Below are positions 1-8,392 of a stretch of 64,000 nt of DNA, piece by piece (the first letter of the stretch is position 1; every line of letters starts with the position of its first letter). The position numbers and the translations under genes are program-made. The stretch is from Gammaproteobacteria bacterium (GTDB lineage Bacteria > Pseudomonadota > Gammaproteobacteria > Pseudomonadales > Azotimanducaceae). The notes under the pieces were generated by a model. The model was not told the DNA's origin, did not search any database, and saw nothing but the letters and a program-made list of their open reading frames with translations. Where the stretch lies: contig JAPPAV010000005.1 of NCBI GenBank assembly GCA_026705345.1, forward strand, positions 50,299 to 114,298, given 5' to 3'.

Positions 1-1
1 C

Positions 2-184
2 AGGCTCACGACCTGGTGGGTCGGCGGCGGCCCGCGCACCGTGGTCGGCATCACGCTGACGCCGGGATCCATGATCACGCCGTGGCGCACGGAATACCGC
101 TACTCCGAACCTGTCGATCGCGCCGCATCGCTCGAGGAAACCCAAGTCCCGTTGCTCGGCGGCACCGCCCCGGATCCGGTCTGA
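2..184 (+). CDS. C-terminal end of a type II secretion-linked protein (possibly GspK)
   Basis: Only the last 60 codons are present; the frame is open from the left edge to a TGA at 182-184. The peptide is rich in beta-strand residues with several Trp and Arg (for example TTWWVGGGPRTVVG) and ends in a Pro-rich tail. I cannot recognise it directly. It lies 8 bases before a gspL-like gene, where gspK usually sits in type II secretion operons, and pseudopilin GspK proteins often end in a beta-rich stretch with a WR motif. GspK is therefore an inference from position; GspJ or an unrelated protein is possible. Confidence 0.45.
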   Translation, partial: RLTTWWVGGGPRTVVGITLTPGSMITPWRTEYRYSEPVDRAASLEETQVPLLGGTAPDPV

Positions 185-192
185 CGCACGCC

Positions 193-1386
193 ATGAACAC
201 CGATCCGCCAACTCCCGCGACACCCGAGGCCAACGCCGTCCGCGGGTCGCCGATCTTCGCGGCGATGGGCGATGCCGTACGCCGTCTGCGGCAACGGTTC
301 GCCCGCCGCCGCAGCGCCGTGCAGACCCGGGCCGGCGTCGCACTCGTGGACGGCAAGTCCGTGCAGTCGCGGTGGATCGTCGCGCGGAGCCTCTGCATGT
401 ACCGCTCGGAGGACTTCGCCGACGTCCCCCGCAACCGCCGCGATGCGGCCGTCGCCCTCAAAATCCCCATGTGGAGCCCCTTCGAGCATGTCGGCCACTA
501 CTGCGCCTGGTCGGGCACCACGGCGATGGTCTGGTTCTGGAACGCCGCCGCCGTCGAAACCGACGCCGCGCTGCTCGGTCTGCGGACACCTGACAGTACA
601 TCGCCGGGCGCGCCCCCGTCGGATGTCCGCATGCTTCCAGAGACCGTGCTCTACGCGAAGCGGCCCGACGGCGTCCATCTACAGGCCTGCCGGGAAGGCT
701 TCGATCTGCAGTACTGGCGCGAGGGCGCCCTGGTGGACTCGCTTTGGCTGGCCGAGCAGCCGGATGCCGGTCGCGTCGACGCCTTCGCGGCGCAGCATGT
801 CCACGACGGCGACCCCGAGGACCCCGGCTTGGCCGGCGTCGTCGACGTGCCCCCCGCGTCCCCGGCGACCCTCTCCCCCGATCCCTGGATTGCGCCGCCC
901 AATCCCCGCGCCTGGCTCATCGCCAACGAACGCGCCTTGGTGATGGCCGCGCTCACCGTTTTCGCGGCGGTGACGGCGTTCCAGGAGGCCCGCTACTGGC
1001 GCTACCACCTGGCGCACGCCGCCGACGCCGCCGAACTTCGCGCCATCGACGATGAACTGGCCCCGGTGCTTGATGCCCGGGACAAACTCGTGGCCCTGAA
1101 CGGCCGCAATGCCTTCCTGGCCCGCGCGCTGAACCAGCCCTCGCAGGCGTTGCTGATGTTGCAGGTGGACCGCGCCCTGCCGTCGGGGGCCATCCAGTAC
1201 CGCTCCTGGCGCTACCAGCAGCAGGATCTCGCGATGGTGCTCTCGGGCAACGCCACCGTCGATCCCGTCGCCGTCATCGCCAACCTGCAGGCGGTCCCGT
1301 CGTTCGCGGACGTCCGACCGGGACGTTCCGATCAGGAGGGCTTGGAAGTCCGCCTGCGGATCGCTCCCGAGGAACAACCGCCATGA
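193..1386 (+). CDS. gspL: Type II secretion inner-membrane protein, GspL/PilN-like
   Basis: A 397-residue protein. Residues 1 to about 240 look cytoplasmic, a single membrane segment lies near 248-264, and the rest is a periplasmic region with a PilN-like helix and beta fold. GspL links the cytoplasmic ATPase GspE to the pseudopilus assembly platform in the inner membrane. I start at the ATG at 193 because the longer open frame back to position 16 overlaps the preceding gene. The stop overlaps the next start by four bases (ATGA), so translation is probably coupled. Sequence similarity to classical GspL is weak by eye; gene order (L-M-C-D) and the single central membrane segment carry the call. 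Confidence 0.7.
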   Translation: MNTDPPTPATPEANAVRGSPIFAAMGDAVRRLRQRFARRRSAVQTRAGVALVDGKSVQSRWIVARSLCMYRSEDFADVPRNRRDAAVALKIPMWSPFEHVGHYCAWSGTTAMVWFWNAAAVETDAALLGLRTPDSTSPGAPPSDVRMLPETVLYAKRPDGVHLQACREGFDLQYWREGALVDSLWLAEQPDAGRVDAFAAQHVHDGDPEDPGLAGVVDVPPASPATLSPDPWIAPPNPRAWLIANERALVMAALTVFAAVTAFQEARYWRYHLAHAADAAELRAIDDELAPVLDARDKLVALNGRNAFLARALNQPSQALLMLQVDRALPSGAIQYRSWRYQQQDLAMVLSGNATVDPVAVIANLQAVPSFADVRPGRSDQEGLEVRLRIAPEEQPP

Positions 1387-2036
1387 GCGCCATCGGCACA
1401 ACCATCGACCGGGTCCGGGCGGAACTGGCCGCCAGTCCGAGGCTTCGTGCCGGGGTGTGGTCCATCGTCGCCATCCTCCTCGGCTACTGGGTCTTCGTTC
1501 CCCACGCCGCCCGCTTGGACGAAGCCGCCAGCGCGTACGCCGGGGAGCACGCCCGCCTGGTGCGCGCCCGCGACCTGCTTGCCCAGGAGGACTGGCAGCA
1601 GCGCCTCGAAGCGGCGGCTGCCACCGAGGTTCAACTCGGCGAGCGGTTCTGGCACGCCGACAACGAGGGTCTCGCCCAGGCCCAGTTGCGCACCGCCATC
1701 GAGGACATGGCCCGGCGGGTCAGACTCGCTCCCCGCATCGACGTGGGCCTGAGCCAACCGGTCGCCGGCGTGCCGGATCTCTGGCAGGTGCAGGTCCAGA
1801 TCACCGGCACGGTCAGTCTTGAAGGCGCGCTGCGCCTGGCCCACGCCTTCGCCCGGCATCCCCAGGTGCTCGTCGAGGAGAGGCTGTCTTTCATTCGCGT
1901 TCGCATCCAGCGGCAGGACCAGATCCGCATCGACGGCCTGCTCTCCGCCTACTTCATCCTCGGCAACCCCGAAAACCCGCAAACCGCCACCGCGGGCTCG
2001 CCCCCCCGAAACCAAAAGGACCGCGCAGATGTTTGA
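1383..2036 (+). CDS. gspM: Type II secretion protein GspM/PilO-like
   Basis: 217 residues with one membrane segment near residues 24-41, then a coiled-coil stretch (about 45-115) and a small alpha/beta periplasmic domain. This is the architecture of GspM and PilO, which pair with GspL/PilN in the inner-membrane platform of type II secretion or type IV pilus machines. It overlaps gspL by four bases and the next gene by eight. Assignment rests on architecture and on its place between the L-like and C-like genes, since these proteins diverge quickly in sequence. Confidence 0.65.
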   Translation: MSAIGTTIDRVRAELAASPRLRAGVWSIVAILLGYWVFVPHAARLDEAASAYAGEHARLVRARDLLAQEDWQQRLEAAAATEVQLGERFWHADNEGLAQAQLRTAIEDMARRVRLAPRIDVGLSQPVAGVPDLWQVQVQITGTVSLEGALRLAHAFARHPQVLVEERLSFIRVRIQRQDQIRIDGLLSAYFILGNPENPQTATAGSPPRNQKDRADV

Positions 2037-2619
2037 TCGACTCGCCAACAGGATTGGGTTCGGCGTCTCGCCAGGCGCATCCAGCTTCCTGCGTCGCGCG
2101 GCCCCGGTCGCCCTCGGCGCCGTGCTGTTCGCGGCGATTGGCCTCGCCTGGCCGCTCGGCGGATCGTCGATCCCGCCGGCGTTCTCGTCGTCGCCGGCCA
2201 TCGGTGCCGACGCGTCGGCGGATGGCGGCGAACTCGTCGACTTTCTCGCGATGGCCCGGTGGGGTAGACCCGCCTACGATCCCGAGGCCGCTCGCCTAGC
2301 CGAGGAAGCCGCTCGCCTGGCCGCGGAAAGAGCCGCCGCTGCGGGCGGCATCAACCCCAAACTCGCGGAGCTCGGCGTCATCGGTATCAGCACGACCGTG
2401 GACAGCCGCGCCGTCCTCTTGACGAAACCCGGTGGCGATCACGAGCGCCTGACCGTCGGCGAGATGTTGCCCGACGGCCGCACCCTGGTCTCGGTGGCGG
2501 CCAATGCCGTCGTCCTCGAGGATGCCGCCGGTGGCCGGGAGTCGCTACTCCTTTTCCTGCGGCATGGCGGCATCGTGGTCGCCGGCGAAGTACCCGCGGA
2601 CGAGGAGGGCGCTCCCTGA
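2029..2619 (+). CDS. gspC: Type II secretion protein GspC-like
   Basis: 196 residues. A membrane segment near 22-44 follows a short cytoplasmic tail. An Ala/Glu-rich helix (about 85-110) leads into a compact beta domain (about 115-185) with the GspC homology-region pattern: hydrophobic strand, 'VGEMLPDGRTLVSV', strand. GspC connects the inner platform to the secretin. There is no PDZ domain, as in the shorter GspC/GspN types. I use the ATG at 2029, which overlaps the gspM end and leaves a normal N-terminus; the open frame runs upstream to 1819 but would lie almost wholly inside gspM. Confidence 0.65.
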   Translation: MFDRLANRIGFGVSPGASSFLRRAAPVALGAVLFAAIGLAWPLGGSSIPPAFSSSPAIGADASADGGELVDFLAMARWGRPAYDPEAARLAEEAARLAAERAAAAGGINPKLAELGVIGISTTVDSRAVLLTKPGGDHERLTVGEMLPDGRTLVSVAANAVVLEDAAGGRESLLLFLRHGGIVVAGEVPADEEGAP

Positions 2620-2697
2620 TGGGTCGCCCGAACCATTTGGCCTCTCCCGTGGTCTCAATACGACACTCGCTGTCACGTCGTCCCGGCGTGCCCACGC

Positions 2698-2806
2698 GTA
2701 GGGGACGGGCTTGTCCCGTCCCGTGCCGGGAAACCCCGCGACGTAGGGGACGGGCTTGTCCCGTCCCGTCCCACGAAACCGGGCGACCACAAGGGTCGCC
2801 CCTACG
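2698..2806 (+). repeat. Two REP palindromes plus a GGGCGACC palindrome between gspC and gspD
   Basis: Two copies of the dispersed repeat beginning GTAGGGGACGGGCTTGTCCC (2698-2723 and 2743-2768) are followed by a second palindromic module GGGCGACCACAAGGGTCGCC (2781-2806). The arms GGGACGGG and CCCGTCCC enclose the loop CTTGT. The same two modules alternate in the array at 31918-32445. They sit in the only real gap of the secretion operon and could form hairpins in its mRNA. Confidence 0.9.
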
Positions 2807-2839
2807 AAGGGGTTGGTTCCATGAGAAACGGAGGATTCG

Positions 2840-4945
2840 ATGACCGACAAGCAGCCTGAAGGACGGTCGCGCCCCGCATACATCCCGGCCTCTCTCTTGC
2901 GAGGGGCAGGCCCCTCGCGCTCCCCCGCTGAAGGCTCCTGGCGAGCAGCCATCACCGCCGCATCCGTCGCGACCGGGCTCGCCCTGGCCGGGTGCTCGTC
3001 CATGCGCGTGCCGCCGCTGCCGGAACCGATGCGTACCGCCGTGCCGGTGGCGGAAACGGAGGCCATGGACCTCCCCGGCGAGTCCGGGCAGGACCGGACC
3101 GCGCTGAAGGTCACACCCGCGCCGGGCGTGTCCGTCGGCCCGCGCATCGCCGAAGGCACCGTGGACCGCCTGGGCGCGGACCTAACCGGCGACTCCATCA
3201 CCGTGGCGTTCAACGAGGCACCGTTGCCGGTGTTCATCGACGAAGTCTTCAACGAGCACCTGGGCCTGTCCTACCACATCGCGCCGGAGCTGGCCGGCAA
3301 GACGGACCTCGTGACGCTCCGCGTCAGCGACCCCATGACCCCCAGCGAGTTGTTCACCCACGCTCGCCGCGTCCTGGAGGAGCACTACGGCGTGCGCATC
3401 CGCGAGGAGGACGACGGCACGCTGTCCTTCGTCGCCGCCGAGGAGATCACCACCAGCGGCATCCCGCTCCTGATCAGCGGCCGGACCCGCCCGGAAGTGC
3501 CGGCGACCCAGCGCGTGATCTTCCAGATCGTGGTCATGAAGGCGATGCGGCCCATCGAGATGGTGAGCCTCCTGGATCGGCTGCTGAAGGGCGTCGATCT
3601 CGAGTTCGAGGAGCTAGGGGAACTCAACGCCGTGCTCCTGAAGGGCAAGGTCTCCCTCGTCGACCGCGCCGTCGCCATGATCGAGGTGCTCGACCAGCCC
3701 ATCCTGTCGAGCCGCAAAGGCATCGTCATCGAGCCCGTCTTCCTCGACGTCAACGTCATGGCCTCGGAACTGATCGAGATCCTCGAAGCCCAGGGCTATA
3801 CCGCGAACGAGGGCCGCGACGAGATCGGGGCGAGCGTCATCCTGCTGCCCCTGGACAATGCCAACAAGCTGGTGGTGTTCGCCGTCGACCCCGTGGTTCT
3901 CGACCGCGTGGAGGAGTGGGCGGTGGTGATGGACGCCCAGCGCGAGGCGTCGGTGGAGGACGGCTGGTTCCACTACGAGTTCCGGAACACCCAGGCCGAG
4001 GACCTGATCGCCACACTGAACGAGATCATGAGCGCCGAGGCGGCAAGCCCGGACGGCGGGGCGGCGGGCGGCAACGCTCCCCAGTCCGCCCGCAAGCTCG
4101 TCTTCATCAAGAGCACCAACACCGTCCTCTACCGGGGCAACGGCAAGGACTGGTCGCGCATCCGCGCCTTCATCGACCAGTTGGACCGGCCCGTGCCGCA
4201 GGTGCTGATCGAGGTGCTGCTCGCCGAGATCACTTTGACAGGAAAAGAGGAGTCGGGCATCCAGTACCTCGTCAACGCGGGCTTCGGCAGCCGCGGCGTG
4301 GACATCCAACTTGCCTCGGGCGGCGTCACGCTGACCCTGGACGGCGCCGGCCAGACACGGGCGCTGTTGAGTCTCGCCTACGAGGACAGCCGCGTCTCCA
4401 TCCGCTCCCGGCCCTGGCTGGTGGCCAAGAGCGGCGAGTCCGCCAACATCTTCGGCGGCTCCCAGGTGCCGGTCATCTCCCAGCGCGCCGAGGGGCCCCA
4501 GGAGGGGGGATCCGCCAGCGTCGTCCAGCAGATCGCCTACCGCGACACCGGCGTCACGCTCAACATCACCCCCATCGTCCAGGCCAACGGCCTCGTGGAC
4601 CTCACCATCAGCCAGAGCCTCTCGGAGCAGCGCGCCACGAGTGCTGCGTCCCTCACGCCCACCATCCTCACCCGCGATATCAGCACCAGTCTCACCCTGC
4701 GCGACGGCCAGTCGCTGCTCATGGGCGGCCTGATTTCCGAGGGCCAGAGCCAGGGCCGCTCGGGAATGCCGGGACTGGCGCGGGTGCCGGTCGTCGGACG
4801 GCTCTTTCGCGCGGATTCCTATCAAAAAGACCGTACCGAACTCATCGTGATGGTGATACCCTACGTCATCGCTGACCATAGGCAGGGCCGGGAACTGACC
4901 GATCAGATCAGGTCGCAGCTTGAACTGCATCGGCGTTTCCTGTAG
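2840..4945 (+). CDS. gspD: Type II secretion outer-membrane secretin GspD
   Basis: 701 residues. The N-terminus has an unusual leader of about 34 residues followed by a lipoprotein signal ending LALAGC (Cys52), so the protein is probably a lipidated secretin. An N0-type domain (about 105-190) and further N domains are followed by the secretin channel domain (about 455-690) with 'VPQVLIEVLLAEI', 'VPVISQ' and 'LLMGGLISE' signatures. Secretins form the outer-membrane pore through which folded exoproteins leave. A good ribosome site (GGAGG, 2830-2834) supports the ATG at 2840. Residues about 18-33 (LLRGAGPSRSPAEGS) are encoded by a dispersed palindromic repeat also found in an SDR gene at 63025-63066. 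A related MshL/PilQ-type secretin is possible, but the L-M-C-D order favours type II secretion. Confidence 0.9.
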   Translation: MTDKQPEGRSRPAYIPASLLRGAGPSRSPAEGSWRAAITAASVATGLALAGCSSMRVPPLPEPMRTAVPVAETEAMDLPGESGQDRTALKVTPAPGVSVGPRIAEGTVDRLGADLTGDSITVAFNEAPLPVFIDEVFNEHLGLSYHIAPELAGKTDLVTLRVSDPMTPSELFTHARRVLEEHYGVRIREEDDGTLSFVAAEEITTSGIPLLISGRTRPEVPATQRVIFQIVVMKAMRPIEMVSLLDRLLKGVDLEFEELGELNAVLLKGKVSLVDRAVAMIEVLDQPILSSRKGIVIEPVFLDVNVMASELIEILEAQGYTANEGRDEIGASVILLPLDNANKLVVFAVDPVVLDRVEEWAVVMDAQREASVEDGWFHYEFRNTQAEDLIATLNEIMSAEAASPDGGAAGGNAPQSARKLVFIKSTNTVLYRGNGKDWSRIRAFIDQLDRPVPQVLIEVLLAEITLTGKEESGIQYLVNAGFGSRGVDIQLASGGVTLTLDGAGQTRALLSLAYEDSRVSIRSRPWLVAKSGESANIFGGSQVPVISQRAEGPQEGGSASVVQQIAYRDTGVTLNITPIVQANGLVDLTISQSLSEQRATSAASLTPTILTRDISTSLTLRDGQSLLMGGLISEGQSQGRSGMPGLARVPVVGRLFRADSYQKDRTELIVMVIPYVIADHRQGRELTDQIRSQLELHRRFL
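2897..2938 (+). repeat. 42-bp palindromic repeat inside the gspD coding region
   Basis: A GC-rich element containing the palindrome GCGAGGGGCAGGCCCCTCGC and ending GCTGAAGGCTCC. It reads in frame as LLRGAGPSRSPAEGS, upstream of the lipoprotein signal of gspD. A near-identical copy (three differences in 42 bases) lies on the minus strand at 63025-63066, in the same reading frame within another gene start. Confidence 0.85.
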
Positions 4946-4994
4946 AAACGGCGCGGTTAGGGCGTTTGAGCGGTGCAATTGGCGAAAAAAAGTG

Positions 4995-5023
4995 TTGCCA
5001 ATGCGCCCAAGGCGTGGCTAAAT
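4995..5023 (+). promoter_or_regulatory. Possible promoter for the exported-protein gene
   Basis: TTGCCA (4995-5000) is followed after 17 bases by CTAAAT (5018-5023). The -35 matches the sigma-70 consensus in five of six places, the -10 only in three. The gap between gspD and the next gene (4946-5110) is the natural place for a promoter, but the match is weak. Confidence 0.25.
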
Positions 5024-5110
5024 CTCGCTAGCTCAGTGGCGTGGGGGGGGTTCCCCGCCCGGGTCATAGGCTCTATGGCAGTGAATGTTAGGAAGACTTT
5101 GGAGTAAACA

Positions 5111-6973
5111 ATGCTCTGCAAAACAACCATGAGGGCTGCTATGGCCCATGTGCTCGCGACGGTGGGCATCCTCGGCGCCTTCGGTGCCGGTGCCGCGCCG
5201 GACCTTCCCTACGCGACCGAGTCGCTGGGGGAAGAGGGGCCTTTTACGGTCAAGGCGACGGTCGGCGAGATCCTGCTGGATATCGAGATCGACACCTTGC
5301 TCGAGGCAGACAACAACTATTATCTGGTGCTCAACTTCTGGAGCGCGCAGATCACCGGTCAATTTGCCGAGGGGTACACGGCGACGCAAGGTGACACGGT
5401 CGGTACGGCGGGCGAAGCGAGGCCTGGGGAAACGGCGGCTGCTGCTGTCCAGCCGATGGTCGGACATGGCACGGGCTTCCGTTTTTACACGATCTCGGAA
5501 AGCACCACCACGACGGCCACGGTCACTGGCGTAGCTGGGGCGGTCGCGCCCACTCCGAGCGTCGGATCAGAGGGTGGTTCTCTTCTTACGGACGCTCAAA
5601 TTACCCGAGCTTCCAGAGGTGACGAAGACGATACCGCAGGGATGTATTTGCTTGATCTCCCCGACACGGCTATCCAAATCGGAACTCGTTTCCGGTTGGA
5701 ACTCGGTCAGGACAACCTGAAGGTCCCTGGACCGGGGACGTACTACGGCGACGTGTACATCTACGATAACCGTGGGGAAGCGCGGGCCGCCACGTTGGCC
5801 AGTTCTCCGTCCGATGCTCCCAACACCTACCTGGTCCATGAGCAGCAGAAGCTGTTCGAGATTAGAAGCACGATCGCGGCACCCGACGTCACGCCGATGC
5901 TTGCGACCGCGGATGTCGGGTACGATAGGGCACCAACGCTGGATGACGACGACAACGTGGTCGTGTCCAACGGCGGGCCGTTCCGCGGATTCGAGGCCGA
6001 TATGAGCGCGACTCCGCCGAAAATGGCCAACGTAGGCGTTCTGGCGATGATCGAGCTCAACACGGTAGAGGACTCCCTTCCAGGCTCGATGAACCCGGGG
6101 GACCAAGGCTTCCTGGATGTGTCCACTGGTGGGGCATATGACGTCGCCTCCAATGCGGGCGGTGCGAGCTTTGTCGTCAAGGCAGCCGCAGGCGCTTTCG
6201 GGTTCGGCAACGGTGCCGGACAGAATCTTGTCGGCGACCGGGGCGAGGCACCGATCATGGGCGACAACCCGGCCACGGAGGATGTAACCGAGACCGACCA
6301 TACGATCAACCGAGGCGGCGCACCGACGGCCTTTAGGATTGCCACGGCCATGGACTGCACGGGTGGCAGCGCGCTTGCGTTGTACGCTCCCGACGCCGAC
6401 GGCGACCCGGCGCGGATCGACCCCAGGGCGACCAGCAACCCGACGTTCTCCGCGGAAGCGACCGAAGGTCGCGCGTCGGTGAGTAGTGGTGATACGTTCT
6501 ACCTCTGCGTCAACGTCAGCACGAACGAGATTCCGATTCCCGTTGTCGGCGACGACAGGGAGTTGGATGGCTACAAGATCACGGTGACGCCGGCCGGAAG
6601 TTCCGCGACCACGGCGGATGCTAACGGCGGTGCCATTGATCGCAACGGTGCGTCCATCAACATCACCTACCTGAGTCTGGATCCGTCCTACAACCAGCGT
6701 CTGGTGATCGTGAACCGCACCGGTCGGGAAGCGACCTTCTGGATGGACGAATTCCAGACCGAGGAAGGCACGATGATCATGGGCGAGATTCGGGGAACCG
6801 TCGGGGCCATGTCCAGGATGGTGGTCGACGTTCAGAACGAGTTGATGCACAACATGGGCGGCCAGGACCGCGCGTCGGGCACCCTGAACCTCACGGCGCC
6901 GACCGGCAACGTCGATGTCATGACCGTCCAGGTCCATCCCGGCACTGGCCAGATCGACACCACGATCTACTAG
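5111..6973 (+). CDS. Large exported protein of unknown function, possible surface protein
   Basis: 620 residues with a signal peptide (about 1-29, ending in AGAA before PDLPY) and a beta-rich, acidic, Gly/Ala/Thr-rich mature part that looks extracellular. I recognise no domain. The gene has a GGAG ribosome site (5101-5104) and is bracketed by a possible promoter and by one of the strongest terminators in the window (7079-7107), which suggests a separate and perhaps abundant transcript. It directly follows the secretion operon, so a role as its substrate or as a surface-layer-like protein is plausible but not shown. An internal ATG at residue 7 is an alternative start and leaves the signal peptide intact. 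Confidence 0.8.
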   Translation: MLCKTTMRAAMAHVLATVGILGAFGAGAAPDLPYATESLGEEGPFTVKATVGEILLDIEIDTLLEADNNYYLVLNFWSAQITGQFAEGYTATQGDTVGTAGEARPGETAAAAVQPMVGHGTGFRFYTISESTTTTATVTGVAGAVAPTPSVGSEGGSLLTDAQITRASRGDEDDTAGMYLLDLPDTAIQIGTRFRLELGQDNLKVPGPGTYYGDVYIYDNRGEARAATLASSPSDAPNTYLVHEQQKLFEIRSTIAAPDVTPMLATADVGYDRAPTLDDDDNVVVSNGGPFRGFEADMSATPPKMANVGVLAMIELNTVEDSLPGSMNPGDQGFLDVSTGGAYDVASNAGGASFVVKAAAGAFGFGNGAGQNLVGDRGEAPIMGDNPATEDVTETDHTINRGGAPTAFRIATAMDCTGGSALALYAPDADGDPARIDPRATSNPTFSAEATEGRASVSSGDTFYLCVNVSTNEIPIPVVGDDRELDGYKITVTPAGSSATTADANGGAIDRNGASINITYLSLDPSYNQRLVIVNRTGREATFWMDEFQTEEGTMIMGEIRGTVGAMSRMVVDVQNELMHNMGGQDRASGTLNLTAPTGNVDVMTVQVHPGTGQIDTTIY

Positions 6974-7001
6974 GTCGGACTAGAACGGAGCATTGGGCTT
7001 C

Positions 7002-7055
7002 GCCCCGCCGGTCCTTAACGAACGGCGGGGCGGGGAACCTCAAGGATGAGGTTCC
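7002..7055 (+). repeat. Two adjacent hairpins after the exported-protein gene
   Basis: First hairpin: GCCCCGCCG (7002-7010) pairs with CGGCGGGGC (7023-7031). Second: GGAACCTCA (7034-7042) pairs with TGAGGTTCC (7047-7055) around the loop AGGA. Both are perfect and precede the terminator. They may stabilise the 3' end of the mRNA. Confidence 0.7.
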
Positions 7056-7078
7056 TACGCTAAGCAACTCCAACCTAT

Positions 7079-7107
7079 GGAGGGCGTTTCACGCCCTCCT
7101 TTTTTTT
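7079..7107 (+). terminator. Strong rho-independent terminator
   Basis: A perfect 9-bp stem, GGAGGGCGT (7079-7087) with ACGCCCTCC (7091-7099) around the loop TTC, followed at once by eight T (7100-7107). It ends transcription of the exported-protein gene. Confidence 0.92.
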
Positions 7108-7136
7108 GGTGGACCAGTTGGCTGGACCACCAGATC

Positions 7137-7162
7137 GTAGGGGACGGGCTTGTCCCGTCCCG
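7137..7162 (+). repeat. REP palindrome
   Basis: A full copy of the GTAGGGGACGGGCTTGTCCC element. It begins the first unit of the tandemly duplicated coiled-coil cassette: the matching copy at 8001 lies 864 bases downstream. Confidence 0.92.
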
Positions 7163-7202
7163 ACAATCGTGCGAGCCATCCGTGTCCGCCACGGCAAGTA
7201 GG

Positions 7203-7297
7203 TTCGGACACACGCGATTTCGGTCTCACGTAGTCTAGGAGACCTCGCACAACTCCCGCCGTCAGACTCCGCGTCTGCTTTCAGCCAATTCGCACAG
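7203..7297 (+). promoter_or_regulatory. Conserved structured leader element, copy 1
   Basis: This roughly 95-base stretch starts TTCGGACACACG, has a GGTCTC/GAGACC stem (7222-7227 with 7239-7244), a CAGAC/GTCTG hairpin (7264-7278), and ends in AATTCGCAC. Versions lie upstream of the paralogous genes at 8393 and 19243, and the pairing bases change together. The rest of the gap 7108-7539 holds a REP and a possible -10 box TATAGT (7432-7437), about 100 bases before the start codon. Confidence 0.6.
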
Positions 7298-7539
7298 CGT
7301 CATTGGCGATCGACGTACATCGCCCGCCGCGCCCGTGGCGGAGAATCTCCAGAAGGCATTCGCGACTACGGGATCGGTTGACCGCAAGGCCGGTCGACCG
7401 TGGCCATCGGGTGGATCGGGCAGATCGGATGTATAGTAGGTCCACTTCGACACACCCAGCGGGTCAAGGTTCGGGTCGCGGCCCCAGGGATCCGAAAGAT
7501 CGCGGATCCGACCTTGGTTCGACACGGGAGTAACAGGCA

Positions 7540-7887
7540 GTGGGTAGTGAAGTAATCCAGGGTGCCACGTTCGTGGCGGTTTTGGCGATGACCGGCTTTC
7601 TCTGGCGTGTCTTCGGCAACCGGTTCGACACTTTCGCCGCCGACGTGAAAGACCGGTTCGACAAGATCGACGTCAAGTTCGACAAGGTCGACGGGAAGTT
7701 CGAAAAGGTCCACGAGCGACTCGGCACCCTTGAGGGTCGGTTCGACGGTCTTGAAGGCCGGTTCGGTACGCTGGAGGCGAGGGTCGAAGGGCTGGCCACG
7801 GACCATCAGAGGCTGTCCGAGCAGATCGCCGAATTCCGCGGCGAGATGCGCGCCCGCTTCCCCTTGCCGCCGATCGGCGAGCCGTAG
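7540..7887 (+). CDS. Small membrane-anchored coiled-coil protein, paralogue 1
   Basis: 115 residues. One membrane segment (about 6-24, VIQGATFVAVLAMTGFLWRVF) is followed by a coiled coil of near-perfect heptads of the RFDGLEG/RFGTLEA type (about 28-85) and a conserved C-terminal motif (DHQRLSEQIAEFRGEMRARF) before a PPIGEP tail. The start is the GTG at 7540, with ribosome site GGGAG 13 bases upstream; the twin gene has ATG here. Close paralogues are at 8393 and 19243 and on the minus strand at 41096. The coiled coil probably drives oligomerisation on the cytoplasmic or periplasmic face. Function unknown. Confidence 0.85.
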   Translation: MGSEVIQGATFVAVLAMTGFLWRVFGNRFDTFAADVKDRFDKIDVKFDKVDGKFEKVHERLGTLEGRFDGLEGRFGTLEARVEGLATDHQRLSEQIAEFRGEMRARFPLPPIGEP

Positions 7888-8000
7888 CGAACTCAAAGGC
7901 CGCGGGTCACGGGTCAGCCGGTCGGTTTTCGATCGCGCCCGGCGTTTACATGAAAGTTTCCACCCCGGGGCCGGGGCGCCGACGTGCAGGGAACACGGTC

Positions 8001-8026
8001 GTAGGGGACGGGCTTGTCCCGTCCCG
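8001..8026 (+). repeat. REP palindrome
   Basis: Full copy of the dispersed palindrome, at the head of the second unit of the duplicated cassette. Confidence 0.92.
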
Positions 8027-8065
8027 TGGCGGAAGCAACGGCACATTCAGCGGGTAACCAGTAGC

Positions 8066-8160
8066 TTCGGACACACGCCATTCCGGTCTCACGTCGTTTA
8101 GGAGACGTCGCACAGGTTTGACGGCCAGACTCCGCGTCTGATTTCGGTCAATTCGCACAT
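8066..8160 (+). promoter_or_regulatory. Conserved structured leader element, copy 2
   Basis: Same layout as at 7203: TTCGGACACACG, a GTCTC/GAGAC stem (8086-8090 with 8102-8106), the CAGAC/GTCTG hairpin, then AATTCGCAC. A TATAGT box (8284-8289) again lies about 100 bases before the start codon. The gap 7888-8392 holds nothing else that I recognise beyond the REP. Confidence 0.6.
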
Positions 8161-8392
8161 CCTGATGGGCGATTGGCGTACGTCGCCGTCGCCTTCCCTG
8201 GCGGAGAATCTCCGGAAGGTGCTCGCGATGCAGATCGGTTGACCACAGGGACAGCCGAGACGTGGCCATCGGGTGGTTCGGGTGTATAGTAGATCCACTT
8301 CGACACACCCAGCGGGTCAAGGTTCGGGTCGCGGCCCGGGGTCCGGAAAGATCGCGGATCCCGACCTTGGTTCGACATAGGAGTAGCAGGCA

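Noticed and set aside
2992..4875. Second long plus-strand frame inside gspD
   Set aside because: Arg/Pro-rich shadow of gspD with no domain or ribosome site.
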